Shown here: positions 25,230 through 34,293 of the stretch, one piece after another
How positions within the stretch are numbered: position 1 is the first letter of the stretch
How the letters are laid out: every line of letters starts with the position of its first letter
NCBI GenBank assembly: GCA_963721305.1
Contig: CAVRIR010000006.1
Coordinates: forward strand, 700,039 to 764,038
Length of the DNA: 64,000 nucleotides
Direction of reading: 5' to 3'
Source of the DNA: DATAES01 sp963721305
GTDB lineage: Bacteria > Actinomycetota > Acidimicrobiia > Acidimicrobiales > JACDCH01
The notes under the pieces: generated by a model
What the model was told of the DNA's origin: nothing
The model's input: the letters and a program-made list of their open reading frames with translations, nothing else
The model's database searches: none
Made by a program: the position numbers and the translations under genes

Positions 25230-27303
25230 CGCCACCCGAGAACTCGCCCGCAGCGGCCCACGCGGCTCGCTCGACGGCGAAAGCTGTCTGTTGCCGATCT
25301 CGGAACGCATCGATCTCGACTTGGTTGTCGTGGAGGGTTCGCCGATGATCCTTCACGTCGAAGGTCACGTCTCGGATGTCGAGCGGCAGCACGCCGGAAG
25401 CGTGCGCCTCGCGCAGGTCGACCAACTCGTCGGAGTCAACCGGAAACCAGCGAAGTTGGTCGAAGGTTCGCAGGAGCCAGGGTTTTTCGAAATGGGGACC
25501 GCGTTGGTAGGAGTTCCAGACCTGCACCGTGCGGCCGACGAACTGGTACCCGCCTGGGCCCTCCATGCCGTAGATGCACAGGTAGGCACCCCCGATCCCT
25601 ACTGCGTTCTCGGGTGTCCAGGTTCGAGCCGGGTTGTACTTGGTGGTGACGAGGCGATGCCGAGGGTCGAGCGGCGTCGCAACCGGCGCGCCGAGGTACA
25701 CGTCTCCGAGTCCGAGCACCAAGTACGACGCGTCGAAGACGATGGCGTGGACGTCGTCAACCGAGTCGAGTCCGTTGACTCGCCGGATGAACTCGATGTT
25801 CCACGGGCACCACGGCGCGTCGTCGCGCACGCCGTGCATGTAGCACGCTGTCGCGTCGCGCGTCGCTGGGTCGTCCCATGACAACGGAAGGTGCACGATC
25901 CGGGAGGGACACGGTTGCTCGATCATGTGGGCGAGCTCGTCGTCCGCATGACGGACACGTTCGAGCGCGGCGCGCACGGTGAGGTCATGGCCGTCGACCT
26001 GGATCAACAGCGAACGCACGCCGGGAGTGGCATCGACGAGTCCCGGGCCGAGGTTGTCGTGTACCCAGCGATCGAGCGCGTAAACCCAGAGACGGAGCTC
26101 GAGGTCGAGCACCATGTCGCCGAACTCGACCAGTAGGAACCGGTCACCAGCCTGGCGGAAACAGATGCCGGGTCGGGTGGCCCCACCCTCCTCGCGATCG
26201 AGAACGGCGTCGGCTGCGGATGCGCCCGACGCCGGCGGCACTGCGACCGTACGTCGCCGCGAGTTCCATTGTGGACGAGCGACCGGATGGATCTCGTCGC
26301 TCGCACGATCGAGCCATGCGGCACGCGACTCGTCGGCTGCCGCTGAATCGTCGACCGTCCACGCCGTGAACCGGACGCGGTCGCCGGGCGCGAGCTGACC
26401 GAGCTTCCACCGCTCGCTCGCCGCGACCACGAGCGGACAGACGAAGCCGCCGAGGCTCGGGCCGTCCGGCCCGAGGACGATGGGCATGTCGCCGGTGAGA
26501 TCGACGGAGCCAACGGCGTAGCCGGTGTCGTGGATGTTCGATGGGTGCAGCCCCGCCTCGCCGCCGTCAGCTCGCGCCCAGCGGGGCCGAGGTCCGAGGA
26601 GACGAATCCCTGTGCGGGCCGAGTTGAAATGCACTTCCCACGTGGCGCGGAGCATCTCGTCGAGGCCGCCAGCAGCGAGGAACTCAGGCTCCGCATGCGG
26701 ACCGATGAGCGCACCGATCGTCCACTCGGCGGTGATCTCAGGCGCGAGCCCCGGAGCGAGGTGTGCTGGGCCGCGCTCGACCTCGTGACTCGCGGCGAGC
26801 AAGTCTCCAGCGCGCAGCACGCGGCCGCAATAGCCCCCGAAACCGCCGAGAACGAACGTGGAGCGACTCCCGAGAAACATCGGAACCTCGAAACCACCGC
26901 GAACGCCGAGCGTGGCCCGCAGCCCGGCGCCGGTCGCGCCGATTGCGACCATTGCACCGGCTGGAACCTCGATCGGCGTCCACGCCGGCGCCGACCGGCC
27001 ATTGACGGTGACGGGCATCGGCGCTCCACCTACCGCGATGGTCGCCGGTGCAACGAAACGGAGCGTGGGCCCGCAGCGTGTGAGCTCGAGCGCGGCGGCA
27101 GTGGATCGGTTTCCGAGGACCCGGTTGACGAGCTGATGAGACAGATCGTCCATCGGTCCGCTCGGTGGGACACCAACATGCCAGTAGCCGACTCGGCCGG
27201 GCACGTCCTGCACGCTCGTGAACGCGCCGCCGTCGACCACTTCGGCCACGACGCCGGGATCGCGCACGCGTGCAAGGTCGTCCTCGGCGCCTGTGACGGT
27301 CAC
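25222..27303 (-). CDS. carboxyltransferase part of urea/guanidine carboxylase (KipA-KipI fusion), lacking biotin carboxylase and carrier domains
   Basis: A 693-residue protein. VVDGGAFTSVQDVPGRVGYW and HVGVPPSGPMDDLSHQLVN begin a KipA-like carboxyltransferase subdomain (about residues 10-330). A KipI-like half with FRQAGDRFLLVEFGDMVLDL and SYLVLGLGDVYLGAPVATPL follows, then the acyl-acceptor region to FAVERAAWAAAGE. In urea carboxylase this segment sits between a biotin carboxylase and a C-terminal biotin carrier (AMKM). Neither is present; the chain stops right where the carrier would begin. GTG 27303 overlaps the DUF1989 stop. It must use partners from elsewhere, or the system is incomplete. 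Confidence 0.82.
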   Translation of the reverse strand: MTVTGAEDDLARVRDPGVVAEVVDGGAFTSVQDVPGRVGYWHVGVPPSGPMDDLSHQLVNRVLGNRSTAAALELTRCGPTLRFVAPATIAVGGAPMPVTVNGRSAPAWTPIEVPAGAMVAIGATGAGLRATLGVRGGFEVPMFLGSRSTFVLGGFGGYCGRVLRAGDLLAASHEVERGPAHLAPGLAPEITAEWTIGALIGPHAEPEFLAAGGLDEMLRATWEVHFNSARTGIRLLGPRPRWARADGGEAGLHPSNIHDTGYAVGSVDLTGDMPIVLGPDGPSLGGFVCPLVVAASERWKLGQLAPGDRVRFTAWTVDDSAAADESRAAWLDRASDEIHPVARPQWNSRRRTVAVPPASGASAADAVLDREEGGATRPGICFRQAGDRFLLVEFGDMVLDLELRLWVYALDRWVHDNLGPGLVDATPGVRSLLIQVDGHDLTVRAALERVRHADDELAHMIEQPCPSRIVHLPLSWDDPATRDATACYMHGVRDDAPWCPWNIEFIRRVNGLDSVDDVHAIVFDASYLVLGLGDVYLGAPVATPLDPRHRLVTTKYNPARTWTPENAVGIGGAYLCIYGMEGPGGYQFVGRTVQVWNSYQRGPHFEKPWLLRTFDQLRWFPVDSDELVDLREAHASGVLPLDIRDVTFDVKDHRRTLHDNQVEIDAFRDRQQTAFAVERAAWAAAGEFSGGDA

Positions 27304-27917
27304 GGCGGTGACTCGTCCCAGATCTCCACCCGCACGGGGGTGGGATCGAAGCCATTGCAGGGGTTGTTGATCTGTGGACAGTTCGAGATGAGGACAAGGA
27401 CATCCATCAACGCGAGAAGATCGACCCGCAGTCCGGGAGCCGAGATGCCGTCGACGATGCCGAGCGTGCCGTCGGGAGCGACAGGCACGTTCATGAACCA
27501 GTTGATGTTGGAGACCAGGTCGCGCTTCGTGAGCCCGTATCTCGAGCCGGCATCGAGGAAGTTGTCGACGCAGGCGTGCTGGTGCGCGGTGTGATGGCCG
27601 TAGCGCAACGTGTTCGACTCGCGGCTGCACGCGCCGCCGATCGTGTCGTGGTACGCACACGTTGTCGCGGTGATCTTCATCATCGTCGTGCCCTCGTTCG
27701 ACAGCAACTCGGTGCCCGTGACGAGGAAGATGTTTCCTTGTGCCACGACTGTGTCGGCGGCGGAGTAGCGATGAACGTGGTCGTGCGCGTCGTACAGCAG
27801 GCAGTCGACGGCTTGGTTCCCACCGATGTCGACGAGCCGAAGCGTTTGGCCCTTGGACACGACATGTGCCCACGCGGCCCGAGCCGGGATCGTCGACTCG
27901 TACGCAGCGGTCGTCAT
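27300..27917 (-). CDS. DUF1989 protein, UAAP2 / carboxyguanidine deiminase subunit-like
   Basis: A 205-residue DUF1989 protein: GNQAVDCLLYDAHDHVHRYS, GNIFLVTGTELLSNEGTTMM, CAYHDTIGGACSRESNTLRY, INWFMNVPVAPDGTLGIVDG. Such proteins were long called urea carboxylase-associated proteins; pairs of them were shown in other bacteria to form carboxyguanidine deiminase (CgdAB), which turns carboxyguanidine into allophanate. The conserved Cys and His residues of the putative metal/active site are present. ATG 27917 overlaps the UAAP1 stop (ATGA) and its stop overlaps the carboxyltransferase start (GTGA). Confidence 0.82.
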   Translation of the reverse strand: MTTAAYESTIPARAAWAHVVSKGQTLRLVDIGGNQAVDCLLYDAHDHVHRYSAADTVVAQGNIFLVTGTELLSNEGTTMMKITATTCAYHDTIGGACSRESNTLRYGHHTAHQHACVDNFLDAGSRYGLTKRDLVSNINWFMNVPVAPDGTLGIVDGISAPGLRVDLLALMDVLVLISNCPQINNPCNGFDPTPVRVEIWDESPP

Positions 27918-28760
27918 GGCATCATCGACAACATCTCGTCGGTGTTCTCGAACGCTCGGCTCCGCTCAGGGCTCGTCGATCGCCACGGATCCTTCGCTGC
28001 GTCCGCGATGTCCGCTGTCCACGCGGTGAATCGAACAGGTGTGGCGATGTAGTCGGACCGAGGATCGAGTGGGTGGGGTGAATTGGCTGCGATGACGAGA
28101 ACCGGCATCTCCGCCCGCAGGTCGACCGACGTGCCGGTCGCGACGTCGCCCTCGAAGTGGAGCGCGCCGTCGTCGGCGACACGTACCCCTTTGAACAGGG
28201 TGACGCTCGGGCCGACATCACGACGCGCGAAGACCGTGCTTCGCCGCGCCGACACAGAGCAGATCGCGAGTGTTCGGCGTCGTCCCGGAAACCGCTCCGT
28301 CGCCGTGTCTGCGGGTGTTGCCGAGCCGGTTCGTCCCGCCGCAAAGGCAGTCGTGCCTGCCGCTCGTGTCGCCGACAATCGTCATCAGCACCCGGCCCAT
28401 GTCGGACAGAAGCAGCGCGCCGAGCCGCAGGTACGCCTGCCATTGCACTTTCACGGTGTCCGCAGGATTCAACCGTTCAGCGGTGTCCCGAGCGTTGAAG
28501 ACCAGCAGCTGGACGCATCCGTCTCCGTTGAGGTCGGCGATCCGAACGACCGAGCCACGGGGCAGGATCCTCGTGACGTAACCGCCGCCCGCCACGGTCT
28601 CGTCCCACAGGACCGACGCTGGCTCGACACCCGCAGGCAGCTCTTTCGCCGTCCAACTCGGGACGGTGCGCATCGTCCCTGTGACTTCGGCCACCGGCGC
28701 GCGAGCGTGATCGCGCGCGCCGGCGAGCGTGGAGGTATCCAGTTGACGATCGTCGGTCAC
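27914..28760 (-). pseudogene. DUF1989 protein, UAAP1 / carboxyguanidine deiminase subunit-like, frameshifted
   Basis: Starts at GTG 28760 with GGAGGG six bases upstream. The first frame covers MRTVPSWTAKELPAG, ETVAGGGYVTRILPRGSVVR, NARDTAERLNPADTVKVQWQ, RHDCLCGGTNRLGNTRRHGD and NTRDLLCVGAAKHGL. The second frame resumes with ARRDVGPSVTLFKGVRVADD and runs to EMLSMMP. A single-base shift near 28225 separates them; corrected length is about 281 residues. It pairs with the other DUF1989 protein. This is the first gene of the minus-strand arm; a palindrome 23 bases upstream of the start probably binds the TetR regulator. Confidence 0.8.
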
Positions 28761-28782
28761 CGCCGCCCTCCGTCACGGTTCG

Positions 28783-28801
28783 TTTCGAAGCTGTATCGAA
28801 A
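28783..28801. promoter_or_regulatory. probable TetR operator, copy 1
   Basis: TTTCGA-N7-TCGAAA. The identical half-sites and spacing recur at 29617-29635. This copy lies between the DUF1989 operon (start 28760, minus) and the TetR gene (start about 28897, plus), so it could control both. Confidence 0.6.
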
Positions 28802-28896
28802 GATCGCTGGCAGTTTGGCCACTTGCTCTTGTGTTGGCAAGGACGCCTGTGTTTGTTCATGCCCCTGAAACCAGTAGCCGGCGGTACCATCGCCGC

Positions 28897-29583
28897 GTGG
28901 CGCGCAGCAGCAACACGCATCGTGCGGTTGTGCGCCGCATCGGCCGTCCTCGCCGTAACGGAAGACCGGTCGAGGACCCGACCGACGAGATACTTCGAGC
29001 CGCAGCTTCTCTGTTCGGCGAGCACGGTGTGGCAAATACGACCATGGCTCGCTTGGCGGCAGAAGCAGGCCTGGGCCAGTCGTCGCTGTACTACTACTAC
29101 CGCAGCAAGGACGACGTGCTCGCAGCACTGGTAGCGCGGGCCAATGTCGTGCCGCTCGACCTCATCGAGCGGCTGTCGAGTCGAGATGCGTCGCCAGCGG
29201 CGAAGTTGCTCGCTTTCGTGTGTGGCGACGTCGAAGCGCTCTGTGGCTTGCCGTTCGACATCAACGAGGTCCATCGCATCGCGGCGCGCGATCGTGACCG
29301 GTTCGCCGACTACTGGACAGAACGAGCTCGGCTCGAGCGCCGGCTTGCTGCAATCGTGCGCCAAGGCATGGCCGTCGGCGAACTCCGGCCTCTCGACGCG
29401 CGGCTCGTCGCACTGACGATCATGTCAAGCGACGAAGGCGTTCAGAACTGGTACCGGCTCGGCACCTCTCGTCGCCCGCGCGACATCGGCAGAGCAATCG
29501 CAGACCTGACCGTTGCGGGCCTGCTGGCGGAAACAGTGTCGCTCGACGACGTGCGTAGCATCAGCCTCGCCGCGTCCTCATAG
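28897..29583 (+). CDS. TetR-family regulator of the guanidine/urea-type locus
   Basis: About 228 residues. DNA-binding part: DEILRAAASLFGEHGVANTT, MARLAAEAGLGQSSLYYYYR, SKDDVLAALVA, classic TetR. The C-terminal ligand domain follows (VHRIAARDRDRFADYW). GTG 28897 starts just before an Arg-rich stretch and HTH; an upstream start at 28831 would overlap the operator-promoter region. Gene position between the two divergent arms and the matching palindromes in front of each arm make it their likely repressor. Ligand unknown; guanidine, a carboxylated product or an amine are candidates. Confidence 0.8.
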   Translation: MARSSNTHRAVVRRIGRPRRNGRPVEDPTDEILRAAASLFGEHGVANTTMARLAAEAGLGQSSLYYYYRSKDDVLAALVARANVVPLDLIERLSSRDASPAAKLLAFVCGDVEALCGLPFDINEVHRIAARDRDRFADYWTERARLERRLAAIVRQGMAVGELRPLDARLVALTIMSSDEGVQNWYRLGTSRRPRDIGRAIADLTVAGLLAETVSLDDVRSISLAASS

Positions 29584-29596
29584 CGCGAGCCAAGCC

Positions 29597-29618
29597 AACT
29601 GATGAGTCCGGATCAGTT
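29597..29618. promoter_or_regulatory. inverted repeat after TetR gene (terminator or second operator)
   Basis: AACTGAT-N8-ATCAGTT followed by TTTC, just behind the TetR stop. It may end TetR transcription. It overlaps the next palindrome by two bases. A further hairpin, CGGTCC-AGAAAT-GGACCG, lies at 29651-29668 in the leader of the transporter gene. Confidence 0.4.
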
Positions 29619-29635
29619 TCGAATGGCCATCGAAA
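29617..29635. promoter_or_regulatory. probable TetR operator, copy 2
   Basis: TTTCGA-N7-TCGAAA, same arms and spacing as at 28783-28801 but a different 7-base centre (ATGGCCA against AGCTGTA), so it is conserved as a protein site and not as a longer repeat. It lies 60 bases upstream of the ABC transporter operon. Confidence 0.6.
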
Positions 29636-29695
29636 GACACGACTGATTCGCGGTCCAGAAATGGACCGGAAACAATCGGTCCCTACGTTGCGGCC

Positions 29696-30739
29696 GTGCC
29701 TCATTCCAAGCGTTGGTCTGTTGTCGTGGCGCTCGCCGCCCTCTTCTCACTTGTCGCAGCCTGCAGCAGCTCGGGCTCCTCGGCCAGCAGCTCGTCGTCG
29801 CCGAGCGCGAGCGGGACCGGACAGCTCGACAAACTGACGATCGGGTACAGCGCATGGCCGGGTTGGTTCCCCCTCGCGGTCGCCGATCAGAAGGGCATCT
29901 TCAAGCAAGCCGGTCTCGACGTCGATCTGAAGTATTTCGTCGACTACACCTCGTCACTCGATGCGCTCGTCGCGAACCAACTCGATGTCAACGCACAGAC
30001 GTTGAACGACACCATCTTCGCTGTCGCCTCGGGCTCGAAGCAGACGGTGGTCGTGACCGGAGACAACTCGACGGGCAACGACCAAGTGATCTGCGACGCC
30101 TCGATCAACTCCGTCAGCGACCTCAAGGGCAAGACCGTCGCGGCTGAGGCGGGCGTGGTCGACCACTTCCTTCTCCTGCAAGGACTCGAGAAGGCAGGAA
30201 TGACACAGTCCGACATCAACTTCCAGGGGGTCAAGACCGACGCGGCCGCAGCCGCCTTCGAGGGCGGCCAGTTCGACTGCGTGGCGGTCTTCGCGCCGTT
30301 CACGCTCCAAGCCCTCAAGCGTCCAGGGTCGAAGGTGCTGTTCTCGTCGGCCGACTTCCCCGGCGTCATTCCCGACCACCTGGTGGCGAGTGAATCGGCG
30401 GCCAAGAACACGGCTGTGATGCAGAAACTCGTCAACGCCTGGTACGCCACGCTCGACTACATCAAGGCCAACCCCGACGAGTCGACGCAGATCATGGCTG
30501 ACAAGGCCGGCCTGTCGGTCGACGACTACAAGTCGCTCGACAAGGGCACCACGCTCTTCACCGCAGAGCAAGCCCTCAACGCGTTCAGCGACCGGCCGGG
30601 CGACGCGACCTCGCTCCCCGAGATGGCCCGCCGTATCAATCCCTTCCTCGTGTCGTCCGGGCTGGCCGAGCAGCAGGCCGACCTCACCGGTCTGCTGGAC
30701 CCGCGGTTCACCCAGGCGTATGTCGACCAACACAAGTGA
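29696..30739 (+). CDS. ABC transporter substrate-binding lipoprotein, NMT1/SsuA-like
   Basis: A 347-residue lipoprotein. Signal peptide and lipobox LFSLVAAC, then a Ser-rich linker. The binding domain has KLTIGYSAWPGWFPLAVADQ, GIFKQAGLDVDLKYFVDYTS, LKGKTVAAEAGVVDHFLLLQ, like taurine/sulfonate/thiamine-precursor and urea-carboxylase-associated transporters. GTG 29696. Stop overlaps the permease start (GTGA). In this context it probably binds guanidine, urea or a related nitrogen compound; that is inference from neighbours. Confidence 0.85.
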   Translation: MPHSKRWSVVVALAALFSLVAACSSSGSSASSSSSPSASGTGQLDKLTIGYSAWPGWFPLAVADQKGIFKQAGLDVDLKYFVDYTSSLDALVANQLDVNAQTLNDTIFAVASGSKQTVVVTGDNSTGNDQVICDASINSVSDLKGKTVAAEAGVVDHFLLLQGLEKAGMTQSDINFQGVKTDAAAAAFEGGQFDCVAVFAPFTLQALKRPGSKVLFSSADFPGVIPDHLVASESAAKNTAVMQKLVNAWYATLDYIKANPDESTQIMADKAGLSVDDYKSLDKGTTLFTAEQALNAFSDRPGDATSLPEMARRINPFLVSSGLAEQQADLTGLLDPRFTQAYVDQHK

Positions 30740-31692
30740 GCGCCTTGGCTGACGACCCGGTGCAGCTGAAACATCCGGGCGACATCGACACGCCTGACGC
30801 GGGCGGCGTACGTCCAGCCTCAGTGGGGCGCATCTCGGCCGGCGAAGCGGCGGACGACGAAGCGCTCGACACTCCCGGGAAGAAGCCAGGCACGCGCGGC
30901 CGACGTCAACCTTCCCTCCTTCGTATCGGCGGACAGCTCGACCTGCGCTGGCGAGTAGCGCTCGGCGTGCTCGGTGTCGCGGCCGTGATGGGCGTCTGGA
31001 TGCTCGGTGCCGCCCGCGCCGGCAACAACGGCGCGGTGATCCCGACCCCGTCGGACACGACCCGTGCCCTCGGTGAGCTGTGGCGCGACGGCGTGCTCCG
31101 CACCGATCTGTGGGCATCGACCCATCGCATCCTGATCGGTTATGGAATCTCGGTCGCGATCGGGATCGTGGTCGGCATCGCCATCGGCACGTTCGCGTCG
31201 GTCGAAGCGTTCTTCGAGGCGCCGATCGGCTTCCTCCGATACATCCCCGCGAGTGCACTCATCCCGGTGTTCCTGATCCTGCTCGGCATCGGCGAGAGCC
31301 CCAAGGTATGGCTCATCGTCGTGGGCACCGTCTTCTTCAACATCCTGATGATCGCCGATGTCGCCCGCGCCGTACCACGTGAACTGATCGACGCGGCGTA
31401 CACACTCGGTGCGGGACGATGGACTGTCCTCCGGCGCGTCGTCTGGCGACATTCGCTGCCCGGCATCATCGACACCGCCCGCGTGAACCTTGCCGCCGCG
31501 TGGCTCATGCTCGTGGTGTCGGAGCTACTCGCCGCCGACGCCGGCCTCGCGTTCCAGATCGTGCGTGCACAGCGTTTCCGTGCCGTCGACAAGATGTTCG
31601 CGCTGCTGTTCGTCTTCGGTGTCATCGGACTCGCCAGCGACTTGTTCCTCCGCTGGCTCCGCAATCACACGTCCCCGTGGGCGCGCTCATGA
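30736..31692 (+). CDS. ABC transporter permease, SsuC/TauC-like
   Basis: A 318-residue inner-membrane permease. After an unusually long hydrophilic N-terminus (about 60 residues, SVGRISAGEAADDEALD) come six helices and the coupling loop RELIDAAYTLGAGRWTVLRR, with the conserved EAA-like glycine (AAYTLGAG). Ends NHTSPWARS. GTG 30736 overlaps the binding-protein stop and its own stop overlaps the ATPase start (ATGA), a typical transporter operon. Confidence 0.88.
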   Translation: MSALADDPVQLKHPGDIDTPDAGGVRPASVGRISAGEAADDEALDTPGKKPGTRGRRQPSLLRIGGQLDLRWRVALGVLGVAAVMGVWMLGAARAGNNGAVIPTPSDTTRALGELWRDGVLRTDLWASTHRILIGYGISVAIGIVVGIAIGTFASVEAFFEAPIGFLRYIPASALIPVFLILLGIGESPKVWLIVVGTVFFNILMIADVARAVPRELIDAAYTLGAGRWTVLRRVVWRHSLPGIIDTARVNLAAAWLMLVVSELLAADAGLAFQIVRAQRFRAVDKMFALLFVFGVIGLASDLFLRWLRNHTSPWARS

Positions 31693-32434
31693 AGCTGGTC
31701 GTGGATGCTGTGTCGAAGGTGTTCACGACGCGTCGGAGCGAGGTCGTCGCGCTCGACCACGTCGACCTCGGGATCGACGCCGGTGAGCTCGTGTGTCTGC
31801 TCGGCTCGTCCGGATGCGGCAAGTCGACGCTGTTGTCGATCATCGGTGGCCTGGAATCCGCCACCTCGGGCGAGGTCCGAGTCGACGGCGACGTCGTGAT
31901 CGGTCCCGGGTCTGACCGCGGCATGGTGTTCCAGGCGTACTCGCTCTATCCGTGGATGAGCGTCGCACAGAACATCGAGTTCGGGCTCGACATCGCCCGA
32001 TGGCCGAAGGCCAAACGCAAAGATCGGGTGGCCGAGCTCCTTGGGATCATGGGGCTCACCGAGTTCGCCGACGGCATGCCCGCGAGCTGTCGGGTGGGAT
32101 GCGACAGCGTGTGGCCATCGCCCGCGCGTTGGCACCCGAGCCCGACGTGCTGCTGCTCGATGAGCCGTTCGGCGCGCTCGATGCGCAGACGAAGCGGCAT
32201 CTGCAGGACTTCCTGCTCGTGTTGTGGCGACGGACTCGGGCCACGATCCTGATGGTGACGCACGACGTCGAGGAAGCGGTCTACCTGTCCAATCGCATCT
32301 ACGTACTCGCGCCGCGGCCGGGTCGCGTCGCCGAGGTCGTGCAGGTCCCGTTCGGCGACAACCGTGGTCCGGCTCTGAAGCGCGATCCGCGCTTTCTCGA
32401 TCTCCGCGAAGAACTGGCCGACCTGCTCGGCTGA
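31689..32434 (+). pseudogene. ABC transporter ATPase, SsuB/TauB-like, frameshifted
   Basis: ATG 31689 overlaps the permease stop. Frame one has Walker A GSSGCGKSTLLSIIGG and the Q-loop MVFQAYSLYPWMSVAQN and runs to FADGMPAS near 32085. The second frame continues ELSGGMRQRVAIARALAPEP, LLLDEPFGALDAQTKRHLQD and VTHDVEEAVYLSNRI to the stop at 32434. A one-base shift directly before the LSGGMRQR signature separates them. All catalytic motifs are intact, so either a very recent mutation or a sequencing error. Confidence 0.82.
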
Positions 32435-32649
32435 CACCTCGAGCGTCCGGCCGCCGGGACGGCGTTCGTGCCCGCTGCGTGCCCACAGGATCAGCGTTCT
32501 CGCGATGCAACTGCGCTCATGCGCTGGCGAAGTTCTGCCGGTTCGCGGGTCGGCTGAGTGGCGACGGTGGCAAGCTCGACCTCTTCGAGTAGAAGGGCCG
32601 GGTCGGGAATCGGCGACGACTGATCCTCGTCTGGGACCGCTTGGGAAGG

Positions 32650-32847
32650 TTTCTTTATCCACCACCCTGAGTTCCTGAAGGCCAACAGGGCCGAGGATCC
32701 CGAGGGCGAGCGCGGGTCGAAGCGCAGGTGCCGATGGGCAGGCTGGGGACGCTCGAGGAGTTCGCATCGTTCTGCATGCCGTTCATCGACGGAACGAGCC
32801 GGTTCACGACAGCCCAGTTCGTCGCGTATGCCGGAGGGTGGGCCTGA
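32650..32847 (+). pseudogene. C-terminal remnant of a short-chain dehydrogenase
   Basis: Fragment in two frames: FFIHHPEFLKANRAEDPEGE, then after a shift QVPMGRLGTLEEFASFCMPF and IDGTSRFTTAQFVAYAGGWA with a stop at 32845-32847. MGRLGTLEEFA and GQF-like end are typical of SDR C-termini. No Rossmann motif or active site remains upstream. The rest of 32435-33144 shows no supported gene. Confidence 0.6.
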
Positions 32848-33144
32848 TCCTGACGCGCGCGCGTCAGATCGAGTCGGCCAACCCCTCCCAGCCCGCGGGT
32901 GGAGTGTCCAATCGCCAGTACTGCTAGGCCACGTTGGAGGCGAGACGATCCGTCAACGAGTGTCGGAGATCGAGCGGCGCGGGCGTGGACGCTCGGAGCC
33001 GTGGTCGGTACCTGAAGATGGTGCATCCAGAGTTGAACGCGGGCTAATCGTTTCCTGCGACCGTCGAACTCTTCGAGCGGCCGCGTTCGTTCCGGCCGTA
33101 GGGTCGTGCGCTTCGAGGCAGACGTCCAGAGTCCGGGGGGATCG

Positions 33145-34290
33145 GTGCGGGTCGACGATTTGCAGGCGGCGGCGACCGAGGAAACGGGATTGACCGACTT
33201 CGGCGACGACTCGTTCCGCGAAGGTCTCGAGCGTCTCGTCTTCTCGGTGAACAACGAGGCGACGCTCAACGAACTCGGTGAAATGGTCCTGCCGATGCTC
33301 ATCACCCGGCTGCTGCGGTCGCGGCTGGAGATCGAGGATTGGTACCGGCGTCATCCTGAGATCGACGACGAGCCGATCGACGCGCCGCTGATCGGGCTGA
33401 GCCTTCCTCGTACCGGCTCGACCGCGCTGTCGTTCCTCCTCGCTGCCGACCCCAACGCCCGGTCGCTTCGCCTGTGGGAGTCGGGCCAGCCGTGCCCGCC
33501 GCCGTCGACGGTCGAGCCCCCCGATCCGCGCATCGCTGCGACCGAGGCGAACATGGCGGTCCAGAACGAGATGAACCCACGGTTGGCGGCGCTGGTGCCG
33601 TCGTCACCGACGGGTCCGATGGAGTGCCAGGAGCTCATGGCGCTCGACTTCCGCGCCCACTACTTCCCTGCGTTCGCTCACCTCCCGTCGTACACGGGAT
33701 GGCTGTTGGACGCCGACCTCACGTCGACGTACCGCTATGAGCGGCGGACCCTCAAGCTGTTGCAGTGGGGCGAGCCCGAGCGGCGACCGTGGCGGCTGAA
33801 GTGCCCGTCGCACCTGCTGTGGATCGATGACCTCGATGCCGTGTTCCCCGACGCGCGGTTTGTGATGACCCACCGCGACCCGACCGACGTGATGGTGTCG
33901 ATGGCCGACGTGTACCACCAGGTCGGCAAGGAGTTCAGCGACGATCTCGACCTGCACTATCTCGGTCGCCTCAACGTCGATCAGTGGGCGACGGGGATAG
34001 CGCGGCTGCTCGAGTTCCGGGAGGCGAGGCGCGACGATCGCTTCTTCGACATCGACTTTCGCGCCATGCAGACCGACCCGGTCGGTGAGGTCGGCCGGCT
34101 CTATGAGTGGCTGGGCGAACCGGTGTCGCCCGAGTTCGAAGCGGGGATGAAGCGATGGTGGGCCGACAACGCCGAGCACCGGGAGGACAACGTCCACCCT
34201 GAGCCCGACGTGTTCGGGCTCGACCTCGACGAGGTGCGCACCCGGTTCGCCGCGTACGCGGCGCGCATGCAGGACTGGACTCGGGGGTAG
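33145..34290 (+). CDS. sulfotransferase family protein
   Basis: About 381 residues. PAPS-binding loop LSLPRTGSTALSFLLAADPN, 3'-phosphate-binding region VFPDARFVMTHRDPTDVMVS, and the family helix LTDFGDDSFREGLERLV near the N-terminus. GTG 33145 is preceded by GGGGGG four to five bases upstream, better than GTG 33106. Such actinobacterial sulfotransferase-like proteins may transfer sulfate to lipids or sugars; the acceptor is unknown. It is followed after three bases by a partner gene of unknown function, so the two are probably one operon. Confidence 0.88.
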   Translation: MRVDDLQAAATEETGLTDFGDDSFREGLERLVFSVNNEATLNELGEMVLPMLITRLLRSRLEIEDWYRRHPEIDDEPIDAPLIGLSLPRTGSTALSFLLAADPNARSLRLWESGQPCPPPSTVEPPDPRIAATEANMAVQNEMNPRLAALVPSSPTGPMECQELMALDFRAHYFPAFAHLPSYTGWLLDADLTSTYRYERRTLKLLQWGEPERRPWRLKCPSHLLWIDDLDAVFPDARFVMTHRDPTDVMVSMADVYHQVGKEFSDDLDLHYLGRLNVDQWATGIARLLEFREARRDDRFFDIDFRAMQTDPVGEVGRLYEWLGEPVSPEFEAGMKRWWADNAEHREDNVHPEPDVFGLDLDEVRTRFAAYAARMQDWTRG

Positions 34291-34293
34291 CTG

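Noticed and set aside
28761..28896. Guanidine-I (ykkC) riboswitch before the DUF1989 operon or the TetR gene
   Set aside because: Expected in such loci, but none of its conserved sequence blocks is visible on either strand; palindromic operators are found instead.
32491..32685. Small minus-strand ORF of 64 codons
   Set aside because: Its first half is antisense to the SDR remnant and no ribosome site is present.
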